Assembly (NCBI GenBank): GCA_038226665.1
Contig: JBBRQI010000001.1
Coordinates: 124,001-188,000 of the forward strand
Direction: 5' to 3'
DNA from: SZAS-103 sp038226665
Lineage (GTDB): Bacteria; Pseudomonadota; Gammaproteobacteria; Xanthomonadales; Xanthomonadaceae
DNA: 64,000 nucleotides
Each line of letters starts with the position of its first letter. Positions within the stretch are counted from its first letter, which is position 1. The notes below the pieces were generated by a model, which saw nothing but the letters and a program-made list of their open reading frames with translations, searched no databases and was not told the DNA's origin. Of the stretch, positions 1 through 7,831 are shown piece by piece. A program made the translations under genes and the position numbers.

Positions 1-35
1 TCAAGAAAGTCGCCGCGAAGAAAACCTCGAAATAA
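1..35 (+). CDS. C-terminal end of a Lys/Ala-rich protein (partial)
   Basis: In the frame starting at base 3 the sequence reads KKVAAKKTSK followed by TAA at 33-35. This is the tail of a gene that begins outside the window. Such lysine/alanine tails are common on DNA-binding proteins, for example topoisomerase I or histone-like proteins of xanthomonads. Ten residues cannot identify the protein. A strong hairpin terminator follows about 70 bases downstream, consistent with a gene end here. Confidence 0.5.
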   Translation, partial: KKVAAKKTSK

Positions 36-106
36 GCGAGCGCCGGATGGCGGGAACAACACCTGCGCTCGTCAGCGAATATCCGGACGAGCCTTGCCGT
101 TAGGTG

Positions 107-136
107 AAAAAAAGGCGCCCTTGGGCGCCTTTTTTT
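107..136. terminator. Bidirectional rho-independent terminator
   Basis: A run of seven A (107-113), the arm GGCGCC, a short loop, the matching arm GGCGCC and a run of seven T (to 136) form a near-perfect hairpin flanked by A and T tracts. It would work on both strands. It lies between the plus-strand gene ending at 35 and the minus-strand reductase ending at 331, so it probably serves both convergent transcripts. Confidence 0.9.
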
Positions 137-330
137 GGGATGGGTAGAGCACTTCGTTTGACAACCGGCACCTGAGCCATCCATGTGGTCCTCCGTTCGC
201 CATGATTCACGCCGTCCTTGGCGTTCACCCTGCCGGCCGGCTTCGCCGCGCGCGCGCCCGGCACGCGCGGTCATGGCTCACCAGAAAATGCGCACAAACT
301 GCAACTGACAGCTTGCAAGTTGCGGCTTTT

Positions 331-2322
331 CTACCAGTGAACCCCGCGCATCAGGGAAGCGAATGCAATCTGTTCGTTGCTCGGATTCGCGGCGGCATCG
401 CGCATGCCCTTGATGCCTTTCGCAGCTGCGGAATCGGGGAACAGTTCAAACGCGGTGTTCATGACGACTTCGTACATCTTCGGCGCGAGTGCGTTGATGG
501 TCGCGGCGAAAATTCCGAGGCGCGTCGCGATGCGGCTGGGGCGTTCAATGATCGCCTGCACGATCAGGTCGGCGGCTTCGTCCGGCGACAACGTCGGCAC
601 CGATTCGTACATCTTGGTCGGTGCGATCATTGCGGTGCGCACCAACGGCATGTTGATCGTGGTGAACGCGATGTTTTTGCCGGAGAACTCGGCCTGGGCG
701 CAGCGGCTGAACGCATCCAGCGCGGCCTTGCTGGCGACGTAGGCGGAGAACCGCGGCGAATTCGCGAGTACGCCGATCGAGCTGATGTTGATGATGTGGC
801 CCTTGCGGCGCTCAGTCATCTTCGGCAACACGCCCATGATCAAACGCAGCGAACCAAAATAGTTCAATTGCATCGTGCGCTCGAAATCGTGGAAGCGGTC
901 GTAGGACAACTCGACCGAACGCCGGATCGAGCGTCCTGCGTTGTTGACGAGCACGTCCACATGGCCGTGCTCGGCGAGAATTTCCTTGATCAGCCGATCG
1001 CAGTCGGCCAGATCGGCGAGATCGGCCTTGTAGGCCCAGCACTTGCCGCCCGCTGCGATAATCTCGTCGCGCGTCGCATGCAGTTCTTCCTCGCCACGCG
1101 CGACGATCAGCGTCTTCGCGCCTGCTGCCGCTATCTTCTCGGCCGCCGCCTTGCCGATGCCCGCCGAACCCCCGGTGATCACCACGACCTTGTTGTTGAC
1201 CTTGCCCTTCAGCGAACGATCCACGAACAGGTCGGGGTCGAGGTGGCGTTCCCAGTAATCCCACAGCCGCCACGCGTAGCTTTCCAGCGGCGGCACCGCG
1301 ATCTTCGAACCTTTCAACGCGCGCTCGGCTTCGCGATTGTCGAAGCGCGTGGGATAGGTGATGAATTTCAGCGATTCTTTCGGAATCTTCAGGTCCTTCA
1401 GCATCATCGCGATGAAGCGCTTGATCGGCGGCAGGTTGCCAAGCGCTGCGCGCATCGGGAACGGCACGAACGAGAACATCCGCGCATCGATGCGCATGGT
1501 CATCTCCGGCGCGTGGCCGGCGCGGCAAAACGCATTGAGCACCTCGCCAACGCGCTGCGGATCGGGGTCGACAAGGTGGAAGCAATGTCCGTCGAGGCCC
1601 TTCTTGTGCGCGATGTGATCCATCGCATCGGCGACGAAATCCACCGGAACGATGTTGATGCGCCCGCCTTCAATGCCCAGGGTCGGCATCCACTGCGGCA
1701 GCATCTCGCGCATCTTCTTGATCAACGGGAACATGTAGTACGGGCCGTCGATCTTGTCGATCTCGCCGGTCCTCGAATCGCCGACCACCATGCCCGGGCG
1801 GTAGATGCGCCACGGAATCTTGCAGTCGTTGCGCACCAGGCCTTCGGACTCGTGCTTGGTGCGCAGGTACGGATCGTCGAGGCCTTCGGCTTCGTCGAAC
1901 ATGTCCTCGCGGAACACGCCGGTATACAGGCCCGCAGCAGCGATCGAGCTAGTGTGGTGGAAGCAACCGGCATTGACTGCGGTGGCGAGTGCGATTGCGT
2001 GCCTGGTGCCGTCGATGTTCGCCACACGCTGGCTTTCTGCATCGGCTGCGATATCGTAGATCGCGGCGAGATGGAAGAAGTGCGCGATTTTTCCGGTCAA
2101 CCCACGAATTTTTGCGATCGGAACGCCGAGCTTGGGCTTGGCCAAGTCGCCCGCGACCACCACGAAGCGCTTGCGGTCCCAGCCCATCGTCTCGGCGATG
2201 CGTTCGAACTTCTTTTCCGACCCGGCGCGGACCAGCACATGGATCGTGCCCTTGCGCTTGAGCAGGTTGGTGACCAGATGGCGGCCGATGAAACCGGTCG
2301 CGCCGGTGACGAAATAACTCAT
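331..2322 (-). CDS. Two-domain fatty acyl-CoA (acyl-ACP) reductase
   Basis: This 663-residue protein has two SDR domains. The N-terminal extended SDR (about 1-365) has the nucleotide motif TGATGFIG at 6-13 and the Y152-xxx-K156 pair. The C-terminal classical SDR (about 376-663) has TGGSAGIG at 383-390, NNAG near 461, SS near 514 and the Y528-xxx-K532 pair. From memory, order, length and local sequence closely follow the Marinobacter FAR of about 660 residues (Maqu_2220 type), which reduces fatty acyl-CoA or acyl-ACP through the aldehyde to fatty alcohol with NADPH. Both catalytic sets are intact. It is transcribed divergently from an acyl-CoA-binding protein gene, which fits acyl-thioester use. 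No wax ester synthase is present in the window. Confidence 0.88.
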   Translation of the reverse strand: MSYFVTGATGFIGRHLVTNLLKRKGTIHVLVRAGSEKKFERIAETMGWDRKRFVVVAGDLAKPKLGVPIAKIRGLTGKIAHFFHLAAIYDIAADAESQRVANIDGTRHAIALATAVNAGCFHHTSSIAAAGLYTGVFREDMFDEAEGLDDPYLRTKHESEGLVRNDCKIPWRIYRPGMVVGDSRTGEIDKIDGPYYMFPLIKKMREMLPQWMPTLGIEGGRINIVPVDFVADAMDHIAHKKGLDGHCFHLVDPDPQRVGEVLNAFCRAGHAPEMTMRIDARMFSFVPFPMRAALGNLPPIKRFIAMMLKDLKIPKESLKFITYPTRFDNREAERALKGSKIAVPPLESYAWRLWDYWERHLDPDLFVDRSLKGKVNNKVVVITGGSAGIGKAAAEKIAAAGAKTLIVARGEEELHATRDEIIAAGGKCWAYKADLADLADCDRLIKEILAEHGHVDVLVNNAGRSIRRSVELSYDRFHDFERTMQLNYFGSLRLIMGVLPKMTERRKGHIINISSIGVLANSPRFSAYVASKAALDAFSRCAQAEFSGKNIAFTTINMPLVRTAMIAPTKMYESVPTLSPDEAADLIVQAIIERPSRIATRLGIFAATINALAPKMYEVVMNTAFELFPDSAAAKGIKGMRDAAANPSNEQIAFASLMRGVHW

Positions 2323-2497
2323 CGCACTACTCCCCTCGACGAAGTCGCTGGCGCAAATGCCAGCCGATACAAAACTAGTTGCCAGAGGCCATTGGACATA
2401 CCAACGCTGCGCCGCTGGCGTTGACCATCCACGGGGGCCATGCTATCACCGCAATCTCCAGTCGCAGCACGCGCATGCCCCCAACCGAGACATCGCC

Positions 2498-2755
2498 ATG
2501 GCCGATCTCAAGACCCAGTTCGAAGACGCCGCCAAGGCGGTGATGAATCTCAAGCAGCGCCCCGACAACGACGTGCTGCTCAAGCTCTATGCGCTGTACA
2601 AGCAGGGTTCGGAAGGCGACGTGAGCGGGCCGAAGCCTGGCTTCTTCGACTTCGTCGGCAGCGCCAAATACGAGGCGTGGGACAAGCTCAAGGGCACGAA
2701 ACCTGATGACGCGATGAAGACATACGTCGCGACGGTCAAGTCGCTCGGCACTTGA
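2498..2755 (+). CDS. Acyl-CoA-binding protein
   Basis: This 85-residue protein has the compact ACBP fold signature: an N-terminal FEDAAKAV helix, then LKLYALYKQGSEGD, then AKYEAWDKLKG. These carry the Tyr and Lys residues that contact the acyl chain and CoA in ACBP. The length is the family norm. The start at 2498 was chosen because homology begins there; an in-frame upstream extension to 2357 looks non-coding. The protein is cytosolic and buffers or delivers long-chain acyl-CoA. It lies head to head with the fatty acyl-CoA reductase and 32 bases before a TetR regulator, so a lipid-related unit is likely. Confidence 0.9.
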   Translation: MADLKTQFEDAAKAVMNLKQRPDNDVLLKLYALYKQGSEGDVSGPKPGFFDFVGSAKYEAWDKLKGTKPDDAMKTYVATVKSLGT

Positions 2756-2787
2756 TGCCGTTGATGATCGGGTCTTGTTGAATTCGA

Positions 2788-3414
2788 ATGGCACGCCAGA
2801 CCAAGCAGCGCATCCTCGACGCGAGCCTCGCGCTGTTCAATGCGCAGGGCGAGCCGAACGTCACCACCAACCACATCGCGGACGATCTCGAGATCAGCCC
2901 GGGCAACCTGTATTACCACTTCCGCAACAAGGACGACATCATCGAGCAACTCTTCGCGCGCTTCGAGGAGCGCATGGATGCTGCCCTGCTCGCGCCGGAA
3001 GATCGTTTGCCCGAACTTGAGGACATCTGGCTGCAACTGCACATGGTATTCGAATGCATTTCCGAATACCGCTTCCTGTACCGCGACATCGTCAACATCC
3101 TCAGCCGCAACCGGATGCTGCGGATGCGTTTCGCGCGCATCCTCAAGCGCGCGGCATCGAGCGCGAGCGTGGTGATGCGCGGGCTGGTGCGCAATGGCGC
3201 GATGCGTGCATCGGCTGCCGAAATCGACGCGACAGCAACCAACATCCTGATGATCGCGACGTTCTGGATGAACTACGCCAGCGTGCGCGGCGACCGCGAC
3301 GAGAACGAATCGATCCGCCTCGGCATCGTGCAGGTGATGATGCTGATAGCGCCGTTCCTGCGCGATGCGGAACGCCTGCATCTGAACAACCTCACCAGCG
3401 CCTATCGCGCCTGA
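2788..3414 (+). CDS. TetR/AcrR family transcriptional regulator
   Basis: This 208-residue protein has an N-terminal TetR helix-turn-helix at about 5-52. ILDASLALFNAQGE is followed by ITTNHIADDLEI-type recognition-helix sequence and LYYHFRNKDDI, which is diagnostic of the family. The C-terminal all-helical part (about 60-208) would bind a ligand and dimerise. The ligand cannot be read from sequence. Its position immediately after the acyl-CoA-binding gene and opposite the fatty acyl-CoA reductase suggests it senses an acyl compound and controls one or both. A hairpin at 3451 follows the gene. Confidence 0.88.
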   Translation: MARQTKQRILDASLALFNAQGEPNVTTNHIADDLEISPGNLYYHFRNKDDIIEQLFARFEERMDAALLAPEDRLPELEDIWLQLHMVFECISEYRFLYRDIVNILSRNRMLRMRFARILKRAASSASVVMRGLVRNGAMRASAAEIDATATNILMIATFWMNYASVRGDRDENESIRLGIVQVMMLIAPFLRDAERLHLNNLTSAYRA

Positions 3415-3450
3415 AACTGCCCGACCGATCCGCAGCGATCAATGAACGAC

Positions 3451-3472
3451 GACGCCCGGCGAACCGGGCGTC
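3451..3472. terminator. Hairpin between convergent genes
   Basis: The 9-bp arm GACGCCCGG, the loop CGAA and the matching arm CCGGGCGTC form a perfect stem. It lies between the TetR gene (ending at 3414, plus) and the phasin-like gene (ending at 3507, minus). The T tract on either side is weak, so it may terminate inefficiently. Confidence 0.6.
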
Positions 3473-3506
3473 ATGTTGATCAACTGCCGTGCTTCGGGCG
3501 ATCGAG

Positions 3507-3953
3507 TCAGGCGGCCTTGCGTGGCTTGCGCACTGTTGGCTTAGCCACGGCTTTGCGCCGCTTGGTCAACTTGGCAGCACGCATGGGCTGCTTCCTCGCG
3601 ATCTTTATGCCCAACAGGATCGACGTGTCGTCGAACTTGCGCAGCAGCGGTCGCAGGCGCGACTCGACATCGGCGACCAACTCGCCCGCAGCAGTGTTGG
3701 CGCGCTCGCCCAGCGCATTCGCGCGTTCGATCAACTCATCCCTGAAAGCCTGGCTGCGTTCGCCTATTCCTTCGGCCAGGATCGACGAAGCCGCAGGAAT
3801 GCGCCTGGCAATGGCCGTCGCTTCGGACCAATATTTGCCAGCGTTCTTGCGCAACAGCGATGCCGCGCCGACACCGGCCAGGAGCATGTCGCGCGCGCCG
3901 ACGCGAACATCGGTCTTGCGGTTCATGGGTTGGGCCTTGATCTGCTTGCTCAT
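3507..3953 (-). CDS. Phasin-like granule-associated protein
   Basis: This 148-residue protein has an amphipathic helical core (about 18-115) with repeated Ala, Leu and Glu/Arg spacing, including VGARDMLLAGVGAASLL and heptad-like SQAFRDELIERANALGERA. A basic Lys/Ala/Pro tail (about 118-148) follows. This two-part plan matches PhaF/PhaI-type polyhydroxyalkanoate granule proteins, whose histone-like tail binds DNA. The start has a good ribosome site (GAGGTG, about 6 bases upstream). No PHA synthase is in the window, so a role in granules is inferred from fold and tail only; it could be a general phasin-family protein. Confidence 0.6.
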   Translation of the reverse strand: MSKQIKAQPMNRKTDVRVGARDMLLAGVGAASLLRKNAGKYWSEATAIARRIPAASSILAEGIGERSQAFRDELIERANALGERANTAAGELVADVESRLRPLLRKFDDTSILLGIKIARKQPMRAAKLTKRRKAVAKPTVRKPRKAA

Positions 3954-4101
3954 GGATCACCTCGCGTAAGGACTGTCGGGTCGCCGGTGCATTGGGCTGG
4001 GATGAGTATCGATGCGGGCTATCGAGCAAACACACTACGCGGCCGCTTGCCATCGGCGCGCGCTGGCGACATGCTCGCGTTGTCCGCACAGGGAGATCGT
4101 C

Positions 4102-4959
4102 ATGGCAGCGAAAAAAAGCGCATGGGCCGCGTTTCCGCACGCATCGAAATCCTTCGACTACGCGGGCGAGAAGTTGAAAGCATCGTGGGCCGCTCTGCAC
4201 GCAGGCGACTGCGAACCATTCCCCGACGCCAAGCGCGCCACGGCGTTGTTGAAATCGCTCGCCAAGTCGCCGCCAAAAGGCATCGATGCAGCGAAACTTT
4301 CGGAGACGCTGCAGGAGGCTTGGCGCGCGTTCCATCGCGGCGACTTCCATGATGCCTACACGCTGGGCGAAGCGCTCGGAGTGCTTGGCACGTCGGTCGC
4401 GGTGAAGGCGCTCGGCATCCATGCGACCTATCTGGTTGCGGATGAAGCCGAACGCCTGCGTCGCTTCGAGATGGCAGCCGGGATGGCCGAAAAAGCCGTC
4501 GCTGCCCTGCCCGACGAATTCAACTCGCACTACCGGCGCGCTTTTGCACTGGGTCGTTACAGCCAGGGCATCAGCATCGGCAAGGCGCTGACAATGGGGC
4601 TGGCCGGCAAGGTAAAAGCAGCGCTGGACAAGACCATCGAACTCGCCCCGAAGCACGCCGAGGCGCATACCGCGCTCGCCGTATTCCACGCGGAAATCAT
4701 CAACAAGGTTGGCGCAATGCTCGGCGGACTGACTTACGGTGCGAAGGCATCGCTGGCGGAAACGCATATCAAGACCGCGCTCAAACTCACCCCGAACTCG
4801 CCGATCGCACACGTCGAGCACGCAAACATGCTGATCCTTTTGCATGGCACCAGGAAGGAAGATGCTGCCGCGACGGAATTCGAGAAAGCCACCAAGCTAA
4901 AACCGGTGGATGCGATGGAGAAGCTCGACCAGGAGTTCGCACAAGCGCAACTGGAATAA
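4102..4959 (+). CDS. TPR-repeat protein, RMDN-like
   Basis: This 285-residue helical protein has tetratricopeptide-type repeats. Clear ones are near 150-185 (NSHYRRAFALGRYSQG), 195-225 (LDKTIELAPKHAEAHTALA) and 245-275 (IKTALKLTPNSPIAHVEHA). The spacing and the SIGKALTMGLAG stretch between repeats resemble the TPR part of eukaryotic RMDN (regulator of microtubule dynamics) proteins and their bacterial relatives. No signal peptide or membrane segment is seen. The start at 4102 follows GGGAGATCGTC; a longer frame from 4012 lacks such a site. The function is unknown, and protein-protein binding is the general role of the fold. Confidence 0.7.
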   Translation: MAAKKSAWAAFPHASKSFDYAGEKLKASWAALHAGDCEPFPDAKRATALLKSLAKSPPKGIDAAKLSETLQEAWRAFHRGDFHDAYTLGEALGVLGTSVAVKALGIHATYLVADEAERLRRFEMAAGMAEKAVAALPDEFNSHYRRAFALGRYSQGISIGKALTMGLAGKVKAALDKTIELAPKHAEAHTALAVFHAEIINKVGAMLGGLTYGAKASLAETHIKTALKLTPNSPIAHVEHANMLILLHGTRKEDAAATEFEKATKLKPVDAMEKLDQEFAQAQLE

Positions 4960-5084
4960 CTGAGCCAAAACATGCGTGCCTTGTGCGTTTGCGCAAGTTG
5001 TCTCGGCGCCAACGCAGCAGTCGGCAGTCAACTTGTCCTGGCGCCAAATCGCTGACCACGAGAGTCGCTTGTCAGCTACTTGTC

Positions 5085-6179
5085 TTACGATGATCTACGG
5101 AGTTGCGGGATGACACGATCCGCTAGTCTGCTCAGCCCATAGGAAAAAAAAGCGGCGGTGACACGCCATGGCGAACTGATGCCCACGAACATCACAACGC
5201 TGCGACGCAACAGCGGGTGCTTGAAGCGCAGATTCGGTGACAACGGGCGATCGGCAGGTGCGAGTCGATCGATGCCAGCGCGGCGCCAGCGCGACAAACG
5301 TGATTCCAGCTTGTCCAGCCTGTCCCGGAGGACCAGCGCAAGTTGCGGGTCGAGATCGGGCATTGCGCTGCAATGGATCGCCTGCCGCAGCACGATGTAT
5401 AGCGCGGGGTCCAGGCTATGCCTCTTTGCGCAAGCGACTGTACTGCGCCATTGCGCGTCGTCCATGCCGTGGATGTACCAGAGCAGATCGATGTATTCCT
5501 TCAGTGGCCGCGCCATGCCGCTGCGAACCACGTGCAAGGCGATCATGCAGATGCTGTCTTCGATGTCGGGAACGCGCACGCCTTCCGCCGATTGATCGGT
5601 GTCCAGCATCGACCGCGTAAGCGAGCGACACGCAGGGGATTCGGTCACGCGACTATGGATGTCGAGATTCTGGTGTGCGATCCCCTCACCGCGCCACACC
5701 AACGCTCCCTTGCTCAACCAGTGCGAGATGGGAGTGTGTTCGTTGTCTTCGCGGAATCCATCACCGATCAGGAAACGTCGCAACGACCGCAATTGCGCCT
5801 GTGGCACGAGCAGGTCGAAATCGTCCATGGGCCGCGTGGCAAGCAGACCGGGCCAGCGCGCGACTAAAGCGCCGCCCTTGAAAACCACCGGATTGATACC
5901 GACTTCACGCAGCGACCCAAGAATCTGCTGCAATCCCGACCAGCGTTTTTCATTGGTGGCTCTCAACATCATGCCCGCAGCGATGCATTCGCTGTCTGCG
6001 TTGAGGCCGAACCTGGCGCATAACGCACCGTACATCGCGGCGAGTCCGCTTGCTTCGAGCACAGCGGGAGGCACGTTTTCGGGAAGCTGGACCGAGGTGC
6101 CGTCCCGCAGGGCAAGGAAGCATCCTCCAACCAGCCGGAATACATCGTGCTGGTTCATGGATGCAGGAAGTAACTCCAT
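5085..6179 (-). CDS. Nucleotidyltransferase-family protein (NTP_transf_5 type)
   Basis: This 364-residue protein carries the signature of the uncharacterised nucleotidyltransferase family (PF14907 type): FKGGALVARWPGL near 118-130, followed by TRPMDDFDLLV, where the Asp residues would bind metal. Members often occur near exopolysaccharide or peptide-modification clusters, but the substrate is not established. The remainder is helical and Arg-rich without membrane segments. A second start is possible seven residues inside (MNQHDVF), with GGAG upstream. The gene stands alone, convergent with the TPR gene and next to tRNA-Val. Confidence 0.65.
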   Translation of the reverse strand: MELLPASMNQHDVFRLVGGCFLALRDGTSVQLPENVPPAVLEASGLAAMYGALCARFGLNADSECIAAGMMLRATNEKRWSGLQQILGSLREVGINPVVFKGGALVARWPGLLATRPMDDFDLLVPQAQLRSLRRFLIGDGFREDNEHTPISHWLSKGALVWRGEGIAHQNLDIHSRVTESPACRSLTRSMLDTDQSAEGVRVPDIEDSICMIALHVVRSGMARPLKEYIDLLWYIHGMDDAQWRSTVACAKRHSLDPALYIVLRQAIHCSAMPDLDPQLALVLRDRLDKLESRLSRWRRAGIDRLAPADRPLSPNLRFKHPLLRRSVVMFVGISSPWRVTAAFFSYGLSRLADRVIPQLRRSS

Positions 6180-6337
6180 CTGTGTTTGTCCGCGAGCTGG
6201 CTGGCGACGTGTGCGGGCAATTTACATCAATCGCGACTTCGACTCTGTTGCGCAACGACCGCAGTTGCCAATGCGATGCCGCGACAAGGGGCCGCCGCGC
6301 CGCGCAAAACCACGCCGGACCTTGATGGATACAGTAT

Positions 6338-6412
6338 TGGTGGGCGGTACAGGGCTTGAACCTGTGACCCCTGCCGTGTGAAAGCAGTGCTCTACCGCTG
6401 AGCTAACCGCCC
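6338..6412 (-). tRNA. tRNA-Val (anticodon CAC)
   Basis: Read on the minus strand, the 75 bases fold as a cloverleaf. The acceptor arm is GGCGGT-type with seven pairs. The D arm reads GCTCAGCGGTAGAGC, the anticodon loop is TTCACAC with CAC at 6378-6380, and the T arm is ACAGG-TTCAAGC-CCTGT. The discriminator is A and the 3' CCA is encoded (6338-6340). CAC reads GTG codons, which are frequent in this GC-rich genome. Confidence 0.95.
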
Positions 6413-6504
6413 GTGATTAGCGCCCCTGAGGGTCGCGAAGAATAAGCTGCGCAGACCCGCATGGTCAAGTTGACTCGCCTTGCGCTGTCCATCTGGCACG
6501 GGCG

Positions 6505-7644
6505 TCACTCTTCTCCGCAGGGTCTGGCTTGGAGGTATTTGTTGCCTGGTTTGAGGTGCAGCCTCGTCAGCGAGCGGTTCAACGCTGCAAATGCCGCCAC
6601 GCCGCGTTCGCGCTTCCACGTGAGCCAGAAGTATCCGAGCAAAAGTCCCACGAAAGCCAGCACCAGCAGGGTCTGGGGAACTTGGGCGACGCGCGCAAGC
6701 GCCGCGAAGAGTCCTAGCGAGAGGTTGATCCCCACGAGCGTGAGGGTCAACTGCGTCGGGGTGAATCCCGCATCGAGCATGAGGTGATGCATGTGGTCGC
6801 GATCCGCGCGGAAAGGCGACTGGCCGCGCATCACGCGGCGCAGGATCAACGACAGACAATCGATCACCGGCGTCGCCACGAGCCATGGGGCAAGGACCGG
6901 CGTGACCGGATGGGCACGATCCTGGGTCAGGCTGAAAGAAGCCCATGCGATCGTGAATCCGAGCAGCGCGCTTCCGGCATTGCCCATGAAGACGCGAGCG
7001 CGGTGCTGCCACGGAAGCCGCATGTTCAACAGCAGGAAGCTGAAGACCGCTCCCGCGAAAACCGCCAGCCGTTCGGCGAGTACGATATTTCCCGAATGCA
7101 GCGCAGCCGCCTCGAGCATGCACAGCGTCGCCAACACGATGCCTCCAGCGAGTCCGTCCACTCCATCGCTCATGTTGATCGCATTGATGACGCCGACTGT
7201 CGCGAACATCGTGAACGGCACCGACCAACTGCCGAGACCCGTCGATTTCATTCCCACGATCTGACCGACATGCTCGACCCTGAGTCCCCCGTAAACCATC
7301 ACGAGCACGGCGGCGCACTGGGCAATCACGCGCACCCACCACTTGAGGTCGTAGAGATCGTCGAGCACGCCGATCAGGATCAGCAGCGCGCCCGCCGCGA
7401 GAAAATACATCCACTGCGGCGTCCACTGACCGAACATCGCGGAAGTCAGCGCAATGCCGAGCAGCATCGCGATCCCGCCCGTGGACGGAGTCGGCTCTTC
7501 ATGGTCCTTGCGCCCCAAAGGATGGTCGATCAGCCCGATGCGCGGCGCCACCTTTTGCAGCGCCCACAGGATCACGAAGGTCGTCAGCACGGCCACAGGA
7601 AGCTCGAAGATCGCTTGAAAGAACCTGTCGTACAGTACGGGCAT
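6505..7644 (-). CDS. wecA: WecA-type undecaprenyl-phosphate GlcNAc-1-phosphate transferase
   Basis: This 379-residue polytopic membrane protein of the MraY/WecA/TagO family moves a HexNAc-1-phosphate from a UDP-sugar to undecaprenyl phosphate, the first step of many O-antigen and exopolysaccharide pathways. Visible motifs are GVLDDLYDLKWW, the catalytic INMSDGVDGLAGG, RVFMGNAGSALLG, and the C-terminal cytoplasmic loop PFRADRDHMHH, which is typical of WecA. About eleven hydrophobic segments are present. The start at 7644 was chosen because homology begins there; an upstream extension in the same frame is antisense to the beta-helix gene. It is divergent from that gene. The window also encodes a second, unrelated initiating transferase at 10882. 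Confidence 0.88.
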   Translation of the reverse strand: MPVLYDRFFQAIFELPVAVLTTFVILWALQKVAPRIGLIDHPLGRKDHEEPTPSTGGIAMLLGIALTSAMFGQWTPQWMYFLAAGALLILIGVLDDLYDLKWWVRVIAQCAAVLVMVYGGLRVEHVGQIVGMKSTGLGSWSVPFTMFATVGVINAINMSDGVDGLAGGIVLATLCMLEAAALHSGNIVLAERLAVFAGAVFSFLLLNMRLPWQHRARVFMGNAGSALLGFTIAWASFSLTQDRAHPVTPVLAPWLVATPVIDCLSLILRRVMRGQSPFRADRDHMHHLMLDAGFTPTQLTLTLVGINLSLGLFAALARVAQVPQTLLVLAFVGLLLGYFWLTWKRERGVAAFAALNRSLTRLHLKPGNKYLQARPCGEE

Positions 7645-7831
7645 GCATGGAACCTGTTGCTGGTGCGGAACCGACGCACCCCCATGCGCCAACTCGCGGA
7701 TAGTAACCGAATCGGGCAAGCTGTCCATATTAATTGCTTGCGCGCAGCCATCATCTTCGTGCACGTTTACAGGAACATGAACGTGAGAACCTGTCCGGCG
7801 CTGATGCCCGGACCGTTGTTCCATCCTTCCT

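Noticed and set aside
202..2424. A 740-codon plus-strand open frame
   Set aside because: It is fully antisense to the fatty acyl-CoA reductase, whose motifs are complete. Composition is that of a shadow frame.
6338..6412. tRNA-Val as an integration site for the glycan cluster
   Set aside because: The tRNA 3' end faces away from the cluster (toward 6337 and below), and no repeat of the tRNA end was seen at the other border.
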